Positions 9,051 through 17,420 of a stretch of DNA of 64,000 nucleotides are shown one piece after another. This DNA is from Pseudomonas fluorescens (lineage in GTDB: Bacteria > Pseudomonadota > Gammaproteobacteria > Pseudomonadales > Pseudomonadaceae), in the NCBI RefSeq assembly GCF_000968015.1, contig NZ_LACH01000012.1:29770-93769 (forward strand). Direction: 5' to 3'. Made by a program: the position numbers and the translations under genes. The stretch's first letter is position 1; the number at the start of each line of letters is the position of its first letter. The notes beneath the pieces are model-generated. The model was given only the letters and a program-made list of their open reading frames with translations. It was not told the DNA's origin and searched no databases.

Positions 9051-10043
9051 CTAACGAGTTACTGCAGTCGGCGTCACCCCAAACCGTGTCCGGTAATCAC
9101 TTGGCGCCAACCCGGTAATCTTCTTGAACGTCGCCCTAAAGGCACTCGGATCCTGATAACCCACCGTCCAGGCAATGTGATCGATGGTGCCGTTGGTGAA
9201 CTCCAGCATTTCCCGCGCCTTGCCGACCCGCAGGTGCTGGCAGTACTCAGTGGGTTTGAGTCCGGTTGCCGCGCGAAACCGACGCAGGAATGTGCGTTCT
9301 TCCAGCCCTGCCCGCTCGGCCATCGTCGCCACCGACACATCGGTCGCTCCGGTGCTCTGCAGCCAATGCTGGACCTTAAGAATCGAGGCATCGCCATGGC
9401 TGAGAATCGGTGAAAAATTGCTGCCGCATTCACTCGCGCTGTCGCTGTGCTCCACCACCAAAAACCGCGCGGTACTGGTGGCGATGCTTGGCCCCAGCAG
9501 GCGGTTGACCAGACGCAAGCCCAGTTCGGACCAGGCCATCAACCCGGCGGTGGTGATCAGGTCGCCGTCGTCAACGATGGGCGTATCGGCCTTGAGGTTG
9601 ATCGCCGGGTAACGCTCGGCGAAGGCTTTGGCCGAGGTCCAGTGGGTGGTAGCGCTACGGCCGTCGAGCAGGCCGCTCTCGGCCAACAGAATCGATCCCA
9701 CACAAACTCCGCCGAGTGTCGCGCCATTGGCGTGTTGCTGACGCAGCCAGCGAAACAGCGCCTGAGGTGCCTGGCCTTCGGAAAAACCGGCAATCGACGG
9801 CGGGATCAACACCGCCACCAACGCGCCGTCCGCAGCAGGATGACTGTCGTAGACCCGCTCGGGCGTCTGCTCGCCATCAACCTGCCAATGGCTGACCCGC
9901 AGCAACGGCAACTGCGCCGCCTGATGCTCGGCGGCAATCCGGTTCGCCACCCCGAATAAGTCTGTCAATCCATGCACCGCCGCCATCTGCGCACCGGGAT
10001 AGATCAGCACGCCCAACTCGGCGATTGGCCTTTCTGCGTCCAT
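9051..10043 (-). CDS. GlxA family transcriptional regulator (DJ-1/PfpI + AraC HTH)
   Basis: The N-terminal two thirds (about residues 1-190) is a DJ-1/PfpI-like domain with a nucleophile-elbow-like GGVCVGSILLAESGLL and THWTSA. The C-terminal 100 residues form an AraC double HTH: MAERAGLEERTFLRRFRAATGLKP and IAWTVGYQDPSAFRATFKKITG, ending SDYRTRFG. I start it at the ATG at 10043, where GGGGGA lies 8-9 nt upstream; an upstream ATG 12 codons earlier has no such site. Total 330 residues. It is transcribed away from the cysteine-hydrolase gene across a 101-bp gap, so it probably controls that gene. The inducer is unknown. Confidence 0.87.
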   Translation of the reverse strand: MDAERPIAELGVLIYPGAQMAAVHGLTDLFGVANRIAAEHQAAQLPLLRVSHWQVDGEQTPERVYDSHPAADGALVAVLIPPSIAGFSEGQAPQALFRWLRQQHANGATLGGVCVGSILLAESGLLDGRSATTHWTSAKAFAERYPAINLKADTPIVDDGDLITTAGLMAWSELGLRLVNRLLGPSIATSTARFLVVEHSDSASECGSNFSPILSHGDASILKVQHWLQSTGATDVSVATMAERAGLEERTFLRRFRAATGLKPTEYCQHLRVGKAREMLEFTNGTIDHIAWTVGYQDPSAFRATFKKITGLAPSDYRTRFGVTPTAVTR

Positions 10044-10144
10044 TGTCAGTTTTCCCCCTTCTATTGTCGGTGCGGCCAATTCTCGGACGGCCTACCAGAC
10101 CCAATACTTCATTCCACACCAACAAGCACGTCGAGGAAACAGTC

Positions 10145-10699
10145 ATGGCCAAGCAAGCACTCATCGTAGTTGATATCCAAAACGACTACTTCCCCCAAGG
10201 CAAGTGGCCGCTGGTCGGCGCCGATGCCGCGGCGGACAATGCCGTTCGTCTGCTCAAAGCCTTCCGCGATGCCGGTGATTCGGTGGTGCACATCCGCCAC
10301 GAATTCACCTCCGACGAAGCCCTTTTCTTCACCCCGGGTTCAGAAGGCGCGAAGCTGCACCCCAAAGTCCTGAATCGCGCCGATGAGCCGGTCGTGCTCA
10401 AGCACTTCGTCAACTCGTTCCGTGAAACACAACTGAAATCGATCCTCGACGAACAAGGCATCAAGGAGCTCGTGGTCGTCGGCAGCATGAGCCACATGTG
10501 TGTCGATGGCATCACCCGCGCCGCCGCGGACTTTGGCTACAGCGTTACCGTGATTCACGACGCCTGTGCCTCCCGTGACCTGGAGTTCAACGGCCTCACC
10601 GTTCCGGCCGCCCACGTTCACGCCGCCTTCATGTCGGCCTTGGGTTTTGCCTATGCCAGCGTAGTGTCCACCGACGAGTTCCTGGCGGAGCAACACTGA
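10145..10699 (+). CDS. Isochorismatase-like cysteine hydrolase
   Basis: The 184-residue protein has the catalytic triad of the isochorismatase/nicotinamidase family: Asp in LIVVDIQNDYFPQG (about residue 10), Lys in PVVLKHFVNSF (about residue 84), and Cys in SMSHMCVDGITRAA (about residue 120) preceded by the family cis-peptide region. Members hydrolyse amides such as nicotinamide, N-carbamoyl compounds or isochorismate; which one is not clear. GAGGAAA precedes the ATG at 10145. The gene is divergent from a GlxA-type regulator and ends just before a strong terminator, so it is a single-gene unit likely controlled by that neighbour. Confidence 0.85.
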   Translation: MAKQALIVVDIQNDYFPQGKWPLVGADAAADNAVRLLKAFRDAGDSVVHIRHEFTSDEALFFTPGSEGAKLHPKVLNRADEPVVLKHFVNSFRETQLKSILDEQGIKELVVVGSMSHMCVDGITRAAADFGYSVTVIHDACASRDLEFNGLTVPAAHVHAAFMSALGFAYASVVSTDEFLAEQH

Positions 10700-10733
10700 T
10701 CAACGCTTTTTCATCCGACGCGCCCTAAACAAA

Positions 10734-10770
10734 GAAGGCCAGTCGCGTGAGCACATGACTGGCCTTTTTT
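10734..10770 (+). terminator. Rho-independent terminator of the cysteine-hydrolase gene
   Basis: The stem AAGGCCAGTC/GACTGGCCTT has a 12-base loop and is followed by a run of six T, 35 bp after the stop codon. Confidence 0.9.
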
Positions 10771-10839
10771 CTGAGACTTACGGCCGAAATACCGGATAAT
10801 GGCGGCCAAATCGTCTAGCCGTAATTCTGGTAATCCCCC

Positions 10840-13044
10840 ATGGAAATCAAGGTCAACTTTCTCGACAACCTTCGACTTGAAGCCAAGTTCGACGACTTCA
10901 CGGTGGTGGCCGATCAACCTATCCGCTACAAGGGCGATGGCTCGGCACCGGGTCCGTTCGACTACTTCCTGGCTTCGTCGGCGTTGTGTGCGGCTTATTT
11001 CGTGAAGCTGTACTGCGACACTCGCAGTATTCCGACCGAAAACATCCGCCTGTCGCAGAACAACATTGTTGATCCGGAAAACCGCTACAACCAGATTTTC
11101 AAGATCCAGGTCGAGTTGCCGGCGGATATTTCCGACAAGGACCGCCAGGGCATCCTGCGTTCCATCGACCGGTGTACCGTGAAAAAAGTGGTCCAGGCCG
11201 GGCCTGAGTTTGTGATCGAAGAGGTGGAAAACCTCGACGCCGATGCCCAAGCGTTGTTGATGCCTGCCACCAATTCAGAGGCGCACACCTATATCGCGGG
11301 CAAGGATCTGCCGCTGGAGCAGACCATCGCCAATATGTCGGCCATTCTGGCGGACCTGGGCATGAAGATTGAAATTGCCTCTTGGCGCAATATCGTTCCC
11401 AACGTGTGGTCGCTGCATATCCGCGATGCGCACTCGCCGATGTGTTTTACCAACGGCAAGGGCGCAACCAAGGAAGGCGCGCTGGCGTCGGCGTTGGGCG
11501 AGTTTATCGAGCGACTCAACTGCAACTTCTTCTACAACGATCAGTTTTGGGGCGAAGAGATCGCCAACGCGCCGTTTGTGCATTACCCGGACGAACGCTG
11601 GTTCAAGCCTGGCCGTAAAGATGAACTGCCGGCCGAAATCCTCGACGCGTACTGCCTGAAGATTTACAACCGCGACGGCGAGTTGCGTGGCTCCCACCTG
11701 ATCGACACCAACTCGGGCAATGAAGAGCGCGGCATCTGCTCGCTGCCATACGTGCGCCAGTCGGACGGCGAAGTGGTGTATTTCCCGTCCAACCTGATTG
11801 AAAACCTGTTCTTGAGCAATGGCATGAGTGCCGGCAACACGCTGGCCGAAGCCCAGGTGCAATGCCTGTCGGAGATCTTCGAGCGTGCGGTAAAACGCGA
11901 AATCATCGAAGGTGAATTTGCACTGCCGGATGTGCCCGCCGATGTGCTGGCGAAGTACCCCGGGATACTGGCCGGTATTCAGGCGCTGGAAGAGCAAGGG
12001 TTCCCCGTATTGGTGAAGGATGCATCCCTGGGCGGTGAATTCCCGGTGATGTGCGTCACGTTGATGAACCCGCGTACCGGCGGTGTGTTCGCCTCATTCG
12101 GCGCGCACCCGAGCCTGGAAGTGGCGCTGGAGCGCAGCCTGACCGAACTGCTCCAGGGCCGCAGTTTCGAAGGCCTCAACGACTTGCCCCAGCCGACGTT
12201 TGAAGGCCATGCGGTGACCGAGCCGAATAACTTCGTCGAGCACTTCATCGATTCCAGCGGCGTGGTGTCGTGGCGCTTCTTCAGCTCCAAGTCCGATTAC
12301 GAATTCGTGGAGTGGGACTTCTCCGGCCAGGGTGAAAACTCGAATACCGACGAAGCCGCGACCTTGTTCGGCATTCTCAAAGGCATGGGCAAAGAAGTGT
12401 ATATGGCGGTCTACGAGCATATCGGTGCGACGGCGTGCCGCATCCTGGTGCCGGACTATTCGGAAATCTATCCCGTGGACGACCTGATCTGGGATAACAC
12501 CAACAAAGCGCTTTTCTTCCGCACCGATATCCTGAACCTGCATCGCCTGGACGACGACGAACTGCAAGCGCTGGTTGAGCGCCTGGTGGAAAGTGAGCTG
12601 GATGACTACACCGACATCACCTCCCTGATCGGCATCGAATTTGACGACAATACGGCCTGGGGTCAGCTGACGATCCTGGAGTTGAAGCTGCTGATTTATC
12701 TCGCCTTGCAGCAATTTGAACAGGCGAAAGAGGCAGTGGAGATGTTCCTCCAGTACAACGACAACACGGTTGAGCGCGGCTTGTTCTACCAAGCCGTCAA
12801 CGCGGTGCTGGAGATGAAGCTGGACGAAGACCTGGAACTGGAAGACTACGAGGCCAATTTCCGCCGGATGTTTGGCAACGAACGAATGGATGCCGTGATC
12901 GGCTCGGTCGATGGCAGCGTGCGATTCCATGGTTTGACGCCGACCAGCATGAAACTGGAGGGGCTCGACAGGCACTTGCGCTTGATCGAGAGCTACAAAA
13001 AACTGCATACCGCGCGGACCAACGTGACGACGCTATCCAGTTAA
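10840..13044 (+). CDS. OsmC-domain/YcaO-domain fusion protein
   Basis: The 734-residue protein has an N-terminal OsmC-like domain (about 1-135) with both peroxidatic-type cysteines, in SSALCAAYF and in SIDRCTVKK. A full YcaO domain follows, with ATP-binding segments such as GKGATKEGALASALGEFIERL and SLEVALERSLTELLQGR, and then a C-terminal helical TPR-like tail. E. coli YcaO is an ATP-dependent protein that helps RimO methylthiolate an aspartate of ribosomal protein S12. The OsmC part suggests thiol or peroxide chemistry. No leader-peptide or thiazole gene lies nearby, so RiPP cyclodehydration is unlikely. It is flanked by terminators on both sides and is therefore monocistronic. Start ATG 10840 fits the OsmC N-terminus. 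Confidence 0.9.
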   Translation: MEIKVNFLDNLRLEAKFDDFTVVADQPIRYKGDGSAPGPFDYFLASSALCAAYFVKLYCDTRSIPTENIRLSQNNIVDPENRYNQIFKIQVELPADISDKDRQGILRSIDRCTVKKVVQAGPEFVIEEVENLDADAQALLMPATNSEAHTYIAGKDLPLEQTIANMSAILADLGMKIEIASWRNIVPNVWSLHIRDAHSPMCFTNGKGATKEGALASALGEFIERLNCNFFYNDQFWGEEIANAPFVHYPDERWFKPGRKDELPAEILDAYCLKIYNRDGELRGSHLIDTNSGNEERGICSLPYVRQSDGEVVYFPSNLIENLFLSNGMSAGNTLAEAQVQCLSEIFERAVKREIIEGEFALPDVPADVLAKYPGILAGIQALEEQGFPVLVKDASLGGEFPVMCVTLMNPRTGGVFASFGAHPSLEVALERSLTELLQGRSFEGLNDLPQPTFEGHAVTEPNNFVEHFIDSSGVVSWRFFSSKSDYEFVEWDFSGQGENSNTDEAATLFGILKGMGKEVYMAVYEHIGATACRILVPDYSEIYPVDDLIWDNTNKALFFRTDILNLHRLDDDELQALVERLVESELDDYTDITSLIGIEFDDNTAWGQLTILELKLLIYLALQQFEQAKEAVEMFLQYNDNTVERGLFYQAVNAVLEMKLDEDLELEDYEANFRRMFGNERMDAVIGSVDGSVRFHGLTPTSMKLEGLDRHLRLIESYKKLHTARTNVTTLSS

Positions 13045-13055
13045 CGGCGCCCACA

Positions 13056-13088
13056 AAAAAGCGAAGCCAGATGGCTTCGCTTTTTTTT
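13056..13088 (+). terminator. Rho-independent terminator of the OsmC-YcaO gene
   Basis: Stem AAAGCGAAGCCA/TGGCTTCGCTTT with a two-base loop, followed by eight T, 12 bp after the stop codon. Confidence 0.92.
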
Positions 13089-13148
13089 ACTGGCTGGATC
13101 GCTGCTTTTTAGAACGGTTATAAACACCAGAAACCTGACCGCCTTACC

Positions 13149-13166
13149 GAGTGAGTGAGTGAGTGA
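13149..13166. repeat. GAGT tetranucleotide repeat (4.5 copies)
   Basis: A short tandem GAGT run sits in the 180-bp gene-free stretch between the ycaO-like terminator and the left repeat of the island. It is followed by the small dyad CCAATAAACATTGG. No gene is seen in 13,089-13,268. Confidence 0.8.
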
Positions 13167-13268
13167 CCAATAAACATTGGGGATGACGATCGTTATGAAT
13201 TGGAAACATAAGAAGAGAGTAAGATTTTTCGTGTAATTTCAGCGCGTAATGAGGGAAAAGCTCGTCGC

Positions 13269-13281
13269 AAACTTTACAAAA
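13269..13281. repeat. Left direct repeat of the island, AAACTTTACAAAA (putative attachment core)
   Basis: The 13 bases are identical and in the same orientation as 22296-22308. A chance 13-bp match between two short boundary regions is unlikely. This copy would mark the far end of the insertion. Confidence 0.6.
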
Positions 13282-13387
13282 CACTCCAATGATCCGCCCC
13301 TATCTCGGACAGCTTCGCGCCAACTTTAAGCCGACGAACGGTATACCTCAGACGCCTCTCACCCATCAGATTAGGCATGTCCGCCGT

Positions 13388-13404
13388 GTGAGATATTCGC
13401 TCAC
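13388..13404. promoter_or_regulatory. Small dyad upstream of the 13468 gene, possible operator
   Basis: GTGAG and CTCAC arms are separated by 7 bp about 65 bp before the start codon. A bacterial repressor site of this size is plausible, but no cognate regulator is known here, so this is weak. Confidence 0.25.
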
Positions 13405-13467
13405 GGCTACCTACACACGGGCTAGCCAGAGCTATGGCACAATAGTGTCATCTGCATGGAGCCCGAC

Positions 13468-13968
13468 GTGTCAAAACCGCAATCACCCATCCTCTCATCT
13501 ATCTATGTGCCGACCCTTCACAAAGATGACCTCATTGCACACCCAGTCACCGGTCATCAAAGCTTCGGGTATGTTCCAGAGATCAAATCGCGTGGCATCA
13601 CGCTGCCAGGGGGCCATATCCACCTTCGTGCAGGCCGACACATGGGGCCCAACAAGGGGTATGGCGTCAAGCATATATGGGATGAACACGGCCACGAGCT
13701 GCCACGCTGGGGATGCAAGACGGTAGACGATGTGGCGGCCTACGTAGCTGCAATCATTGTCCACAAGGCCCCAATCTACTGTGAGTTCCATCAAACCAAG
13801 AATGGCTATCGGATCGCCGTACTGAGGAGTTCGAAGGGCTGCGTGATCCTGGAGCCCGTTGTGAACGAAGATCACGAATTCGAATTCTATTCGGTTGTGA
13901 CAGCCTACAAGATCAATCGCCGTGGACACGGTACCGAAGTCGGAAAGGTTATCTGCAACGTAGAATGA
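13468..13968 (+). CDS. Uncharacterised island protein, possible BECR-fold nuclease
   Basis: I do not recognise this 166-residue protein with certainty. A conserved-looking core reads GHIHLRAGRHMGPNKGYGVK, then HIWDEHGHEL, a helix (TVDDVAAYVAAIIVHKAP) and a run of short strands (YRIAVLRSS, CVILEPVVN, EFYSVVTAYK) ending GTEVGKVI. His-rich GRH/HIW motifs followed by a strand-rich half with YSVVTAY resemble the phage-type barnase/EndoU/colicin-E5/RelE-like (PBECR) nucleases; this is inference. I prefer GTG at 13468 because GGAG lies 6 nt before it, although an in-frame ATG at 13456 would add four residues. It is the only plus-strand gene of the island, with its own terminator. No immunity partner is visible. 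Confidence 0.65.
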   Translation: MSKPQSPILSSIYVPTLHKDDLIAHPVTGHQSFGYVPEIKSRGITLPGGHIHLRAGRHMGPNKGYGVKHIWDEHGHELPRWGCKTVDDVAAYVAAIIVHKAPIYCEFHQTKNGYRIAVLRSSKGCVILEPVVNEDHEFEFYSVVTAYKINRRGHGTEVGKVICNVE

Positions 13969-13995
13969 CAAAAGGCGCCACAGGGGCGCCTTTTG
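13969..13995 (+). terminator. Rho-independent terminator of the 13468 gene
   Basis: Stem CAAAAGGCGCC/GGGCGCCTTTTG with loop ACA, starting at the stop codon. The A-run on the other side means it could also act on transcripts coming from the right. Confidence 0.85.
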
Positions 13996-14285
13996 CGAGG
14001 GTGTTCTAGGAGGGCTGGTAGTCGCAGCGCTTACTTAGCAAACCATACTCCTTCTAAGGACGTTCCTTATCGCGAGAATGGTTGGGTCGGAAGCCAACCG
14101 TTGTTGCCTGGTTGCCGCTACCGCAGGGTGGTGCGCCCTGCAATCCGCACTGTCGGTCAATAGTCACCTTGATACCGAACAGCAATGCTCTTATTGAGCC
14201 CTCATCAGTAGATTATCAATTGCTTGTTACTATATCAATCATTTGTACACCTCTAGAGATGTACAACGCTCGTGGTGAGGCCGCG
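13996..14285. other. Gene-free stretch between convergent island genes
   Basis: About 290 bp with no convincing reading frame, tRNA or repeat. The dyad TTGTACACCTCTAGAGATGTACAA near 14,240-14,265 is the only notable feature; it could terminate or regulate, but there is no T-run next to it. Confidence 0.4.
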
Positions 14286-16568
14286 CTACGCAGCGATTTT
14301 GAGCAGCTCAGCCTCCAAAAGCGCACGTAATCCAACCTGCCGTGAGAAAGCCTTTGGAGGCAGCGCGATAGCCTCTTCCACGGCTTCTATGTCACCGACG
14401 AAGATTACCTGCACCTGTGCTCGTGTCGCAGCGGTGTAGACGAATGTGCGGTCAAGGATGCGCGATTTGCGCACTGGGATGATGACCCGCTTGAACTGTG
14501 AGCCCTGCGCTTTGTGAACGGTGATGGAGTACGCCAGTTCAAGGGAGTCGACGTCAGTATCCAGGATGTAGTGTTGAACCCCATCAAAGGTGGCCATTCC
14601 CAGAGCGGTGCAGATGTGAGGCTTGTCTTCATCACCCAGATCCACAGATCGTGGCTCGTCGAACACTTCGTCGATCTGGCCAAGCGAGCCATTCTGCAGG
14701 TTACGACCCCAATCATTTGCCGTGTACATCACAAGATCGCCGACACACAGACCAGTCGACTCGATCTCACCGGTTTCGGGGTTCTCAGCCAGCAATTGCT
14801 GGCTATGATCGGCGTACTTGTTGTGGCAGGTTCGGTTTAGCGCATCGATGCCTGCGAAGCGACATGACCGTGTCGCCGAGAGAATCTGGGTATTCTCGGG
14901 ATCTTGCTCGTAGAGCCTGATCACGGTGGGAATGATCTGTTCATCAGAGCAAGGCAGGAATACAACGTCATCACTCTCATCAGAGCTGAAGTCCGGGCAC
15001 TGACCGTCTCGAATCTGGCGAGATGCCAAGGGGATCGCTGAATCCTTGGCTTGGCGTTTGACTTCGATCAGCTCGGTGGTTGGCACGCCGGCCATGCCGC
15101 ACAGCACGTGCAAAATCAGGCCGGCACCAATCGGTGGCAGTTGATACGGATCTCCCACGAGGATCACCTGGGACTCGGGTGGAAGCTTTTGAACCAGCCG
15201 GTAGAACGTCACCAAATCCAGCATCGAAGCTTCGTCGATAACAATAATCGGTGACTGACCCATTTCTTTGTCGCTTACCCGGCCCAGGAAGCCAGCGATA
15301 GTCCGCGCTTCGTCGCCCGTAGCCTCGATCATACGAGCCGTGGCTCGACCTGACAGAGCCATTTGAAAACGTGGCCGGCCTGTCGTATCCAGTGCTTTGT
15401 AGAGGGCTTTGAGGACAGTGGTTTTCCCTACGCCTGCGCCGCCAGTGATGATGCTGAATCGCTTCGAGAATGACGTAGCAACGGCATCGCGCTGGGCTTG
15501 ATTCAACCCAAACGCCGGAAGCCCCAAATGAGCCCGCTCATCTTCTTCGAAGCGTGCGATCACGTCGCTCACGTTCACAGGAAACAACTGCGGTTGCAGT
15601 GAGGGGGTGATGATCAAATCCCGAATGAACTGCGCGCAGCGCTTTTCCATAATCCAAGAGCCTGGCGCGAACAGCATGGCTCCTACGTTTGCGAGTTCTT
15701 TGAATACGAACTGTCCCACCGAGGAGCCGGCTATCAAAGCGCTCGCCAATGCCGCGCTGGGAGCGGAGTGAGGCTTGATCAGTTGGGCGATCGTCGTATG
15801 TAGATCATTCAACGAGCTGCATGTGTGCCCCTTCTCGGAGGCACGATAGAGCGACTCCTCAAGTGCCGCAGTCAGCCTACGTGGGTCATCCAGGCGAACA
15901 TCAAAGCTCTCCCTGGCGATCTTATCGACGTCCGACCAGGCACCGGCAAAGCTAAGCAAACGATAGGGATCGCTGATGAGCGCGGAGATGGTGTTCTTCT
16001 TGTGAAAGCGTATGGCTTTCCGGGCGAGGTCTAACGGGATCCGCTTGTTCTGGACAAAGCGTAGTGTCTTTGCATCGCCATCTTCAGCCCAGCGGCTGAA
16101 CAATCGCTCCCTCACATCGCTGGTCGGAATGATGAGCTCGATTGCCGCGTGATCAGCGTGATCCAGCACCTCGTACAACCGCTCCCCGAGGGCATCCCAC
16201 AACCGCGTGGCTTTCACTTCCCCGACGCCTTTGACGTTGTCACCCAACCACTGAATGACTTGAGAGCCACTGGGGCGAACAAGGTGAATATCCTGGACAT
16301 CGACCGTCATCTCACTGACTGCATATGTACCGTGAGTCCTCAGGACGGTACTGACTTCACCGTAAACCTCGAAGATGGCACCCACCGCGACGTCTGAAAG
16401 CTTGGCGATCGCGTCCGGGACTCGAATGACAACCGGGCGTGACCGATCATTGATGCCCCGAACAATGTCCATTCGATGACCGAAAGCGATGCAGCCCTTC
16501 CGGTTGGAGGAGCGAATCTTGGTGATACGAACGCTGACGCTGATCAGTGAGGGCGCGGCGGCATTCAT
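14286..16568 (-). CDS. RecD2-like SF1B DNA helicase of the island
   Basis: This 760-residue protein has an N-terminal OB/helix-hairpin-helix region (VIQWLGDNVKGVGEVKATRL near residue 115) typical of RecD2. Next come Walker A TGGAGVGKTT (about 376-383), Walker B IIVIDEASML (about 441-450), motif III VGDPYQLPPIGAG (about 471) and the C-terminal motifs SITVHKAQGSQF and YTAATRAQ. RecD2-type enzymes unwind DNA 5' to 3' using ATP. It starts in an ATGA overlap with the preceding small gene and is the last gene of the recombinase operon. That suggests it serves the element's movement, replication or defence. A chromosomal recBCD-type role is unlikely because no recB or recC is adjacent. Confidence 0.85.
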   Translation of the reverse strand: MNAAAPSLISVSVRITKIRSSNRKGCIAFGHRMDIVRGINDRSRPVVIRVPDAIAKLSDVAVGAIFEVYGEVSTVLRTHGTYAVSEMTVDVQDIHLVRPSGSQVIQWLGDNVKGVGEVKATRLWDALGERLYEVLDHADHAAIELIIPTSDVRERLFSRWAEDGDAKTLRFVQNKRIPLDLARKAIRFHKKNTISALISDPYRLLSFAGAWSDVDKIARESFDVRLDDPRRLTAALEESLYRASEKGHTCSSLNDLHTTIAQLIKPHSAPSAALASALIAGSSVGQFVFKELANVGAMLFAPGSWIMEKRCAQFIRDLIITPSLQPQLFPVNVSDVIARFEEDERAHLGLPAFGLNQAQRDAVATSFSKRFSIITGGAGVGKTTVLKALYKALDTTGRPRFQMALSGRATARMIEATGDEARTIAGFLGRVSDKEMGQSPIIVIDEASMLDLVTFYRLVQKLPPESQVILVGDPYQLPPIGAGLILHVLCGMAGVPTTELIEVKRQAKDSAIPLASRQIRDGQCPDFSSDESDDVVFLPCSDEQIIPTVIRLYEQDPENTQILSATRSCRFAGIDALNRTCHNKYADHSQQLLAENPETGEIESTGLCVGDLVMYTANDWGRNLQNGSLGQIDEVFDEPRSVDLGDEDKPHICTALGMATFDGVQHYILDTDVDSLELAYSITVHKAQGSQFKRVIIPVRKSRILDRTFVYTAATRAQVQVIFVGDIEAVEEAIALPPKAFSRQVGLRALLEAELLKIAA

Positions 16569-17005
16569 CGCGGCATCCGTCCTGTTTCTTCGAGGAATTC
16601 ATTCATGAGCGTGTGGCGCTCCAGCATCTGCTTTGCAGCACTAAGCTCTGCACGCAGCGCCGCGTTTTCCTGCTCCAGCGAGTTCCGCCGCTGAGCATCC
16701 TGACGTCGCTGTTTTGCATCGGCATCTCTCAATGGAGGTTCCGCTTTCAGCCCAGCCGGCAGCGAAGCCACTAGCGGCGGCAATACGCCTGCGGCCCTGA
16801 GCTCGGTTTCAAGATTTTCTAGTGCACTACGAATAGCTGGGTTCTGCGTGAGCGCACTTTTCCCAAACCCGCACTCCTTTGCGATCTCGGTGCGCTTCAG
16901 CTTGCCGTTATGGACGTACTCTCTGAAGTCGACATCCGTCTTGGAGGCCGCCCAGGCGAGGAAAGCCGCGAGGTTCTCTTCGGCAATCTGTTGTCCGTTG
17001 GCCAT
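16565..17005 (-). CDS. Small island protein, VPA1267-like, HTH plus coiled coil
   Basis: The 146-residue protein has an N-terminal block NGQQIAEENLAAFLAWAAS, a probable helix-turn-helix (LKRTEIAKECGFGKSALTQN, residues about 36-55), then NPAIRSALENLETELRAAG. A long charged coiled coil (RNSLEQENAALRAELSAAKQ) fills the C-terminal third. I recall this pattern from the VPA1267 family found beside multi-recombinase islands; the name is from memory and not verified. It overlaps the preceding gene by 1 bp (TGATG) and the helicase by 4 bp (ATGA). A DNA-binding accessory or directionality role is inferred. Confidence 0.7.
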   Translation of the reverse strand: MANGQQIAEENLAAFLAWAASKTDVDFREYVHNGKLKRTEIAKECGFGKSALTQNPAIRSALENLETELRAAGVLPPLVASLPAGLKAEPPLRDADAKQRRQDAQRRNSLEQENAALRAELSAAKQMLERHTLMNEFLEETGRMPR

Positions 17006-17418
17006 CAGGATTTCTTCTCCGCCGAATGACGATCAACAGGCAGCAGTGGCGCATCCAGTTTCGCTGCCGAGACGTTGAATTTGTAAGCGTTGTACTGCCA
17101 GCGCTGGAAGCGCTCCAGAAGACGTTCATTTTCGAGCGTCAGCCTGCTGTTTTCAGCCTCCAAGCGCCGAATACGTTGAGCCGCAATGTCGAGACTAGGG
17201 GGTCGTTTTTTAACGACCGCTCCCGAGCGCAACAGCTTTTTCTGGTGATCGAATGCGGACTTGATCGCCTCGTGCGAGCTCAGTGTTTGCCGCGTGGGCC
17301 TGCCACCGACTATCGCTGCTGCCTCGTCGCACAGGGTCTCCCAGCCGAGCTTCCCATCCCAGCCGTCAATCAGCGAGACGATCCTTTGGATATCGTCTTC
17401 TGTTAGATGTTTAGCCAT
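17005..17418 (-). CDS. Small coiled-coil companion protein of the recombinases
   Basis: The protein is 137 residues from the ATG at 17418; a TTG two codons earlier is possible. It opens AKHLTEDDIQRIVSLIDGWDGKL, has a putative DNA-contact segment PTRQTLSSHEAIKSAFDHQK, and then a leucine-rich coiled coil (IRRLEAENSRLTLENERLLER). In size and position it resembles TnpC of Tn554, a small non-catalytic protein encoded after two recombinases, or GmtX of gamma-mobile-trio elements. No sequence identity could be tested. It is tied to its neighbours by overlapping start and stop codons. Confidence 0.65.
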   Translation of the reverse strand: MAKHLTEDDIQRIVSLIDGWDGKLGWETLCDEAAAIVGGRPTRQTLSSHEAIKSAFDHQKKLLRSGAVVKKRPPSLDIAAQRIRRLEAENSRLTLENERLLERFQRWQYNAYKFNVSAAKLDAPLLPVDRHSAEKKS

Positions 17419-17420
17419 TA

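Noticed and set aside
8724..9413. Plus-strand frame running over the asymmetric REP doublet
   Set aside because: It reads through repeat DNA and the antisense of the GlxA-type gene; no conserved protein features.
10840..13044. YcaO as part of a thiazole/oxazole peptide cluster
   Set aside because: No precursor peptide, dehydrogenase or transporter gene is adjacent, and the OsmC fusion is a known stand-alone architecture.
13149..13166. GAGT tandem repeat as a phase-variation tract
   Set aside because: It lies in a gene-free gap with no promoter or coding sequence placed to be switched.
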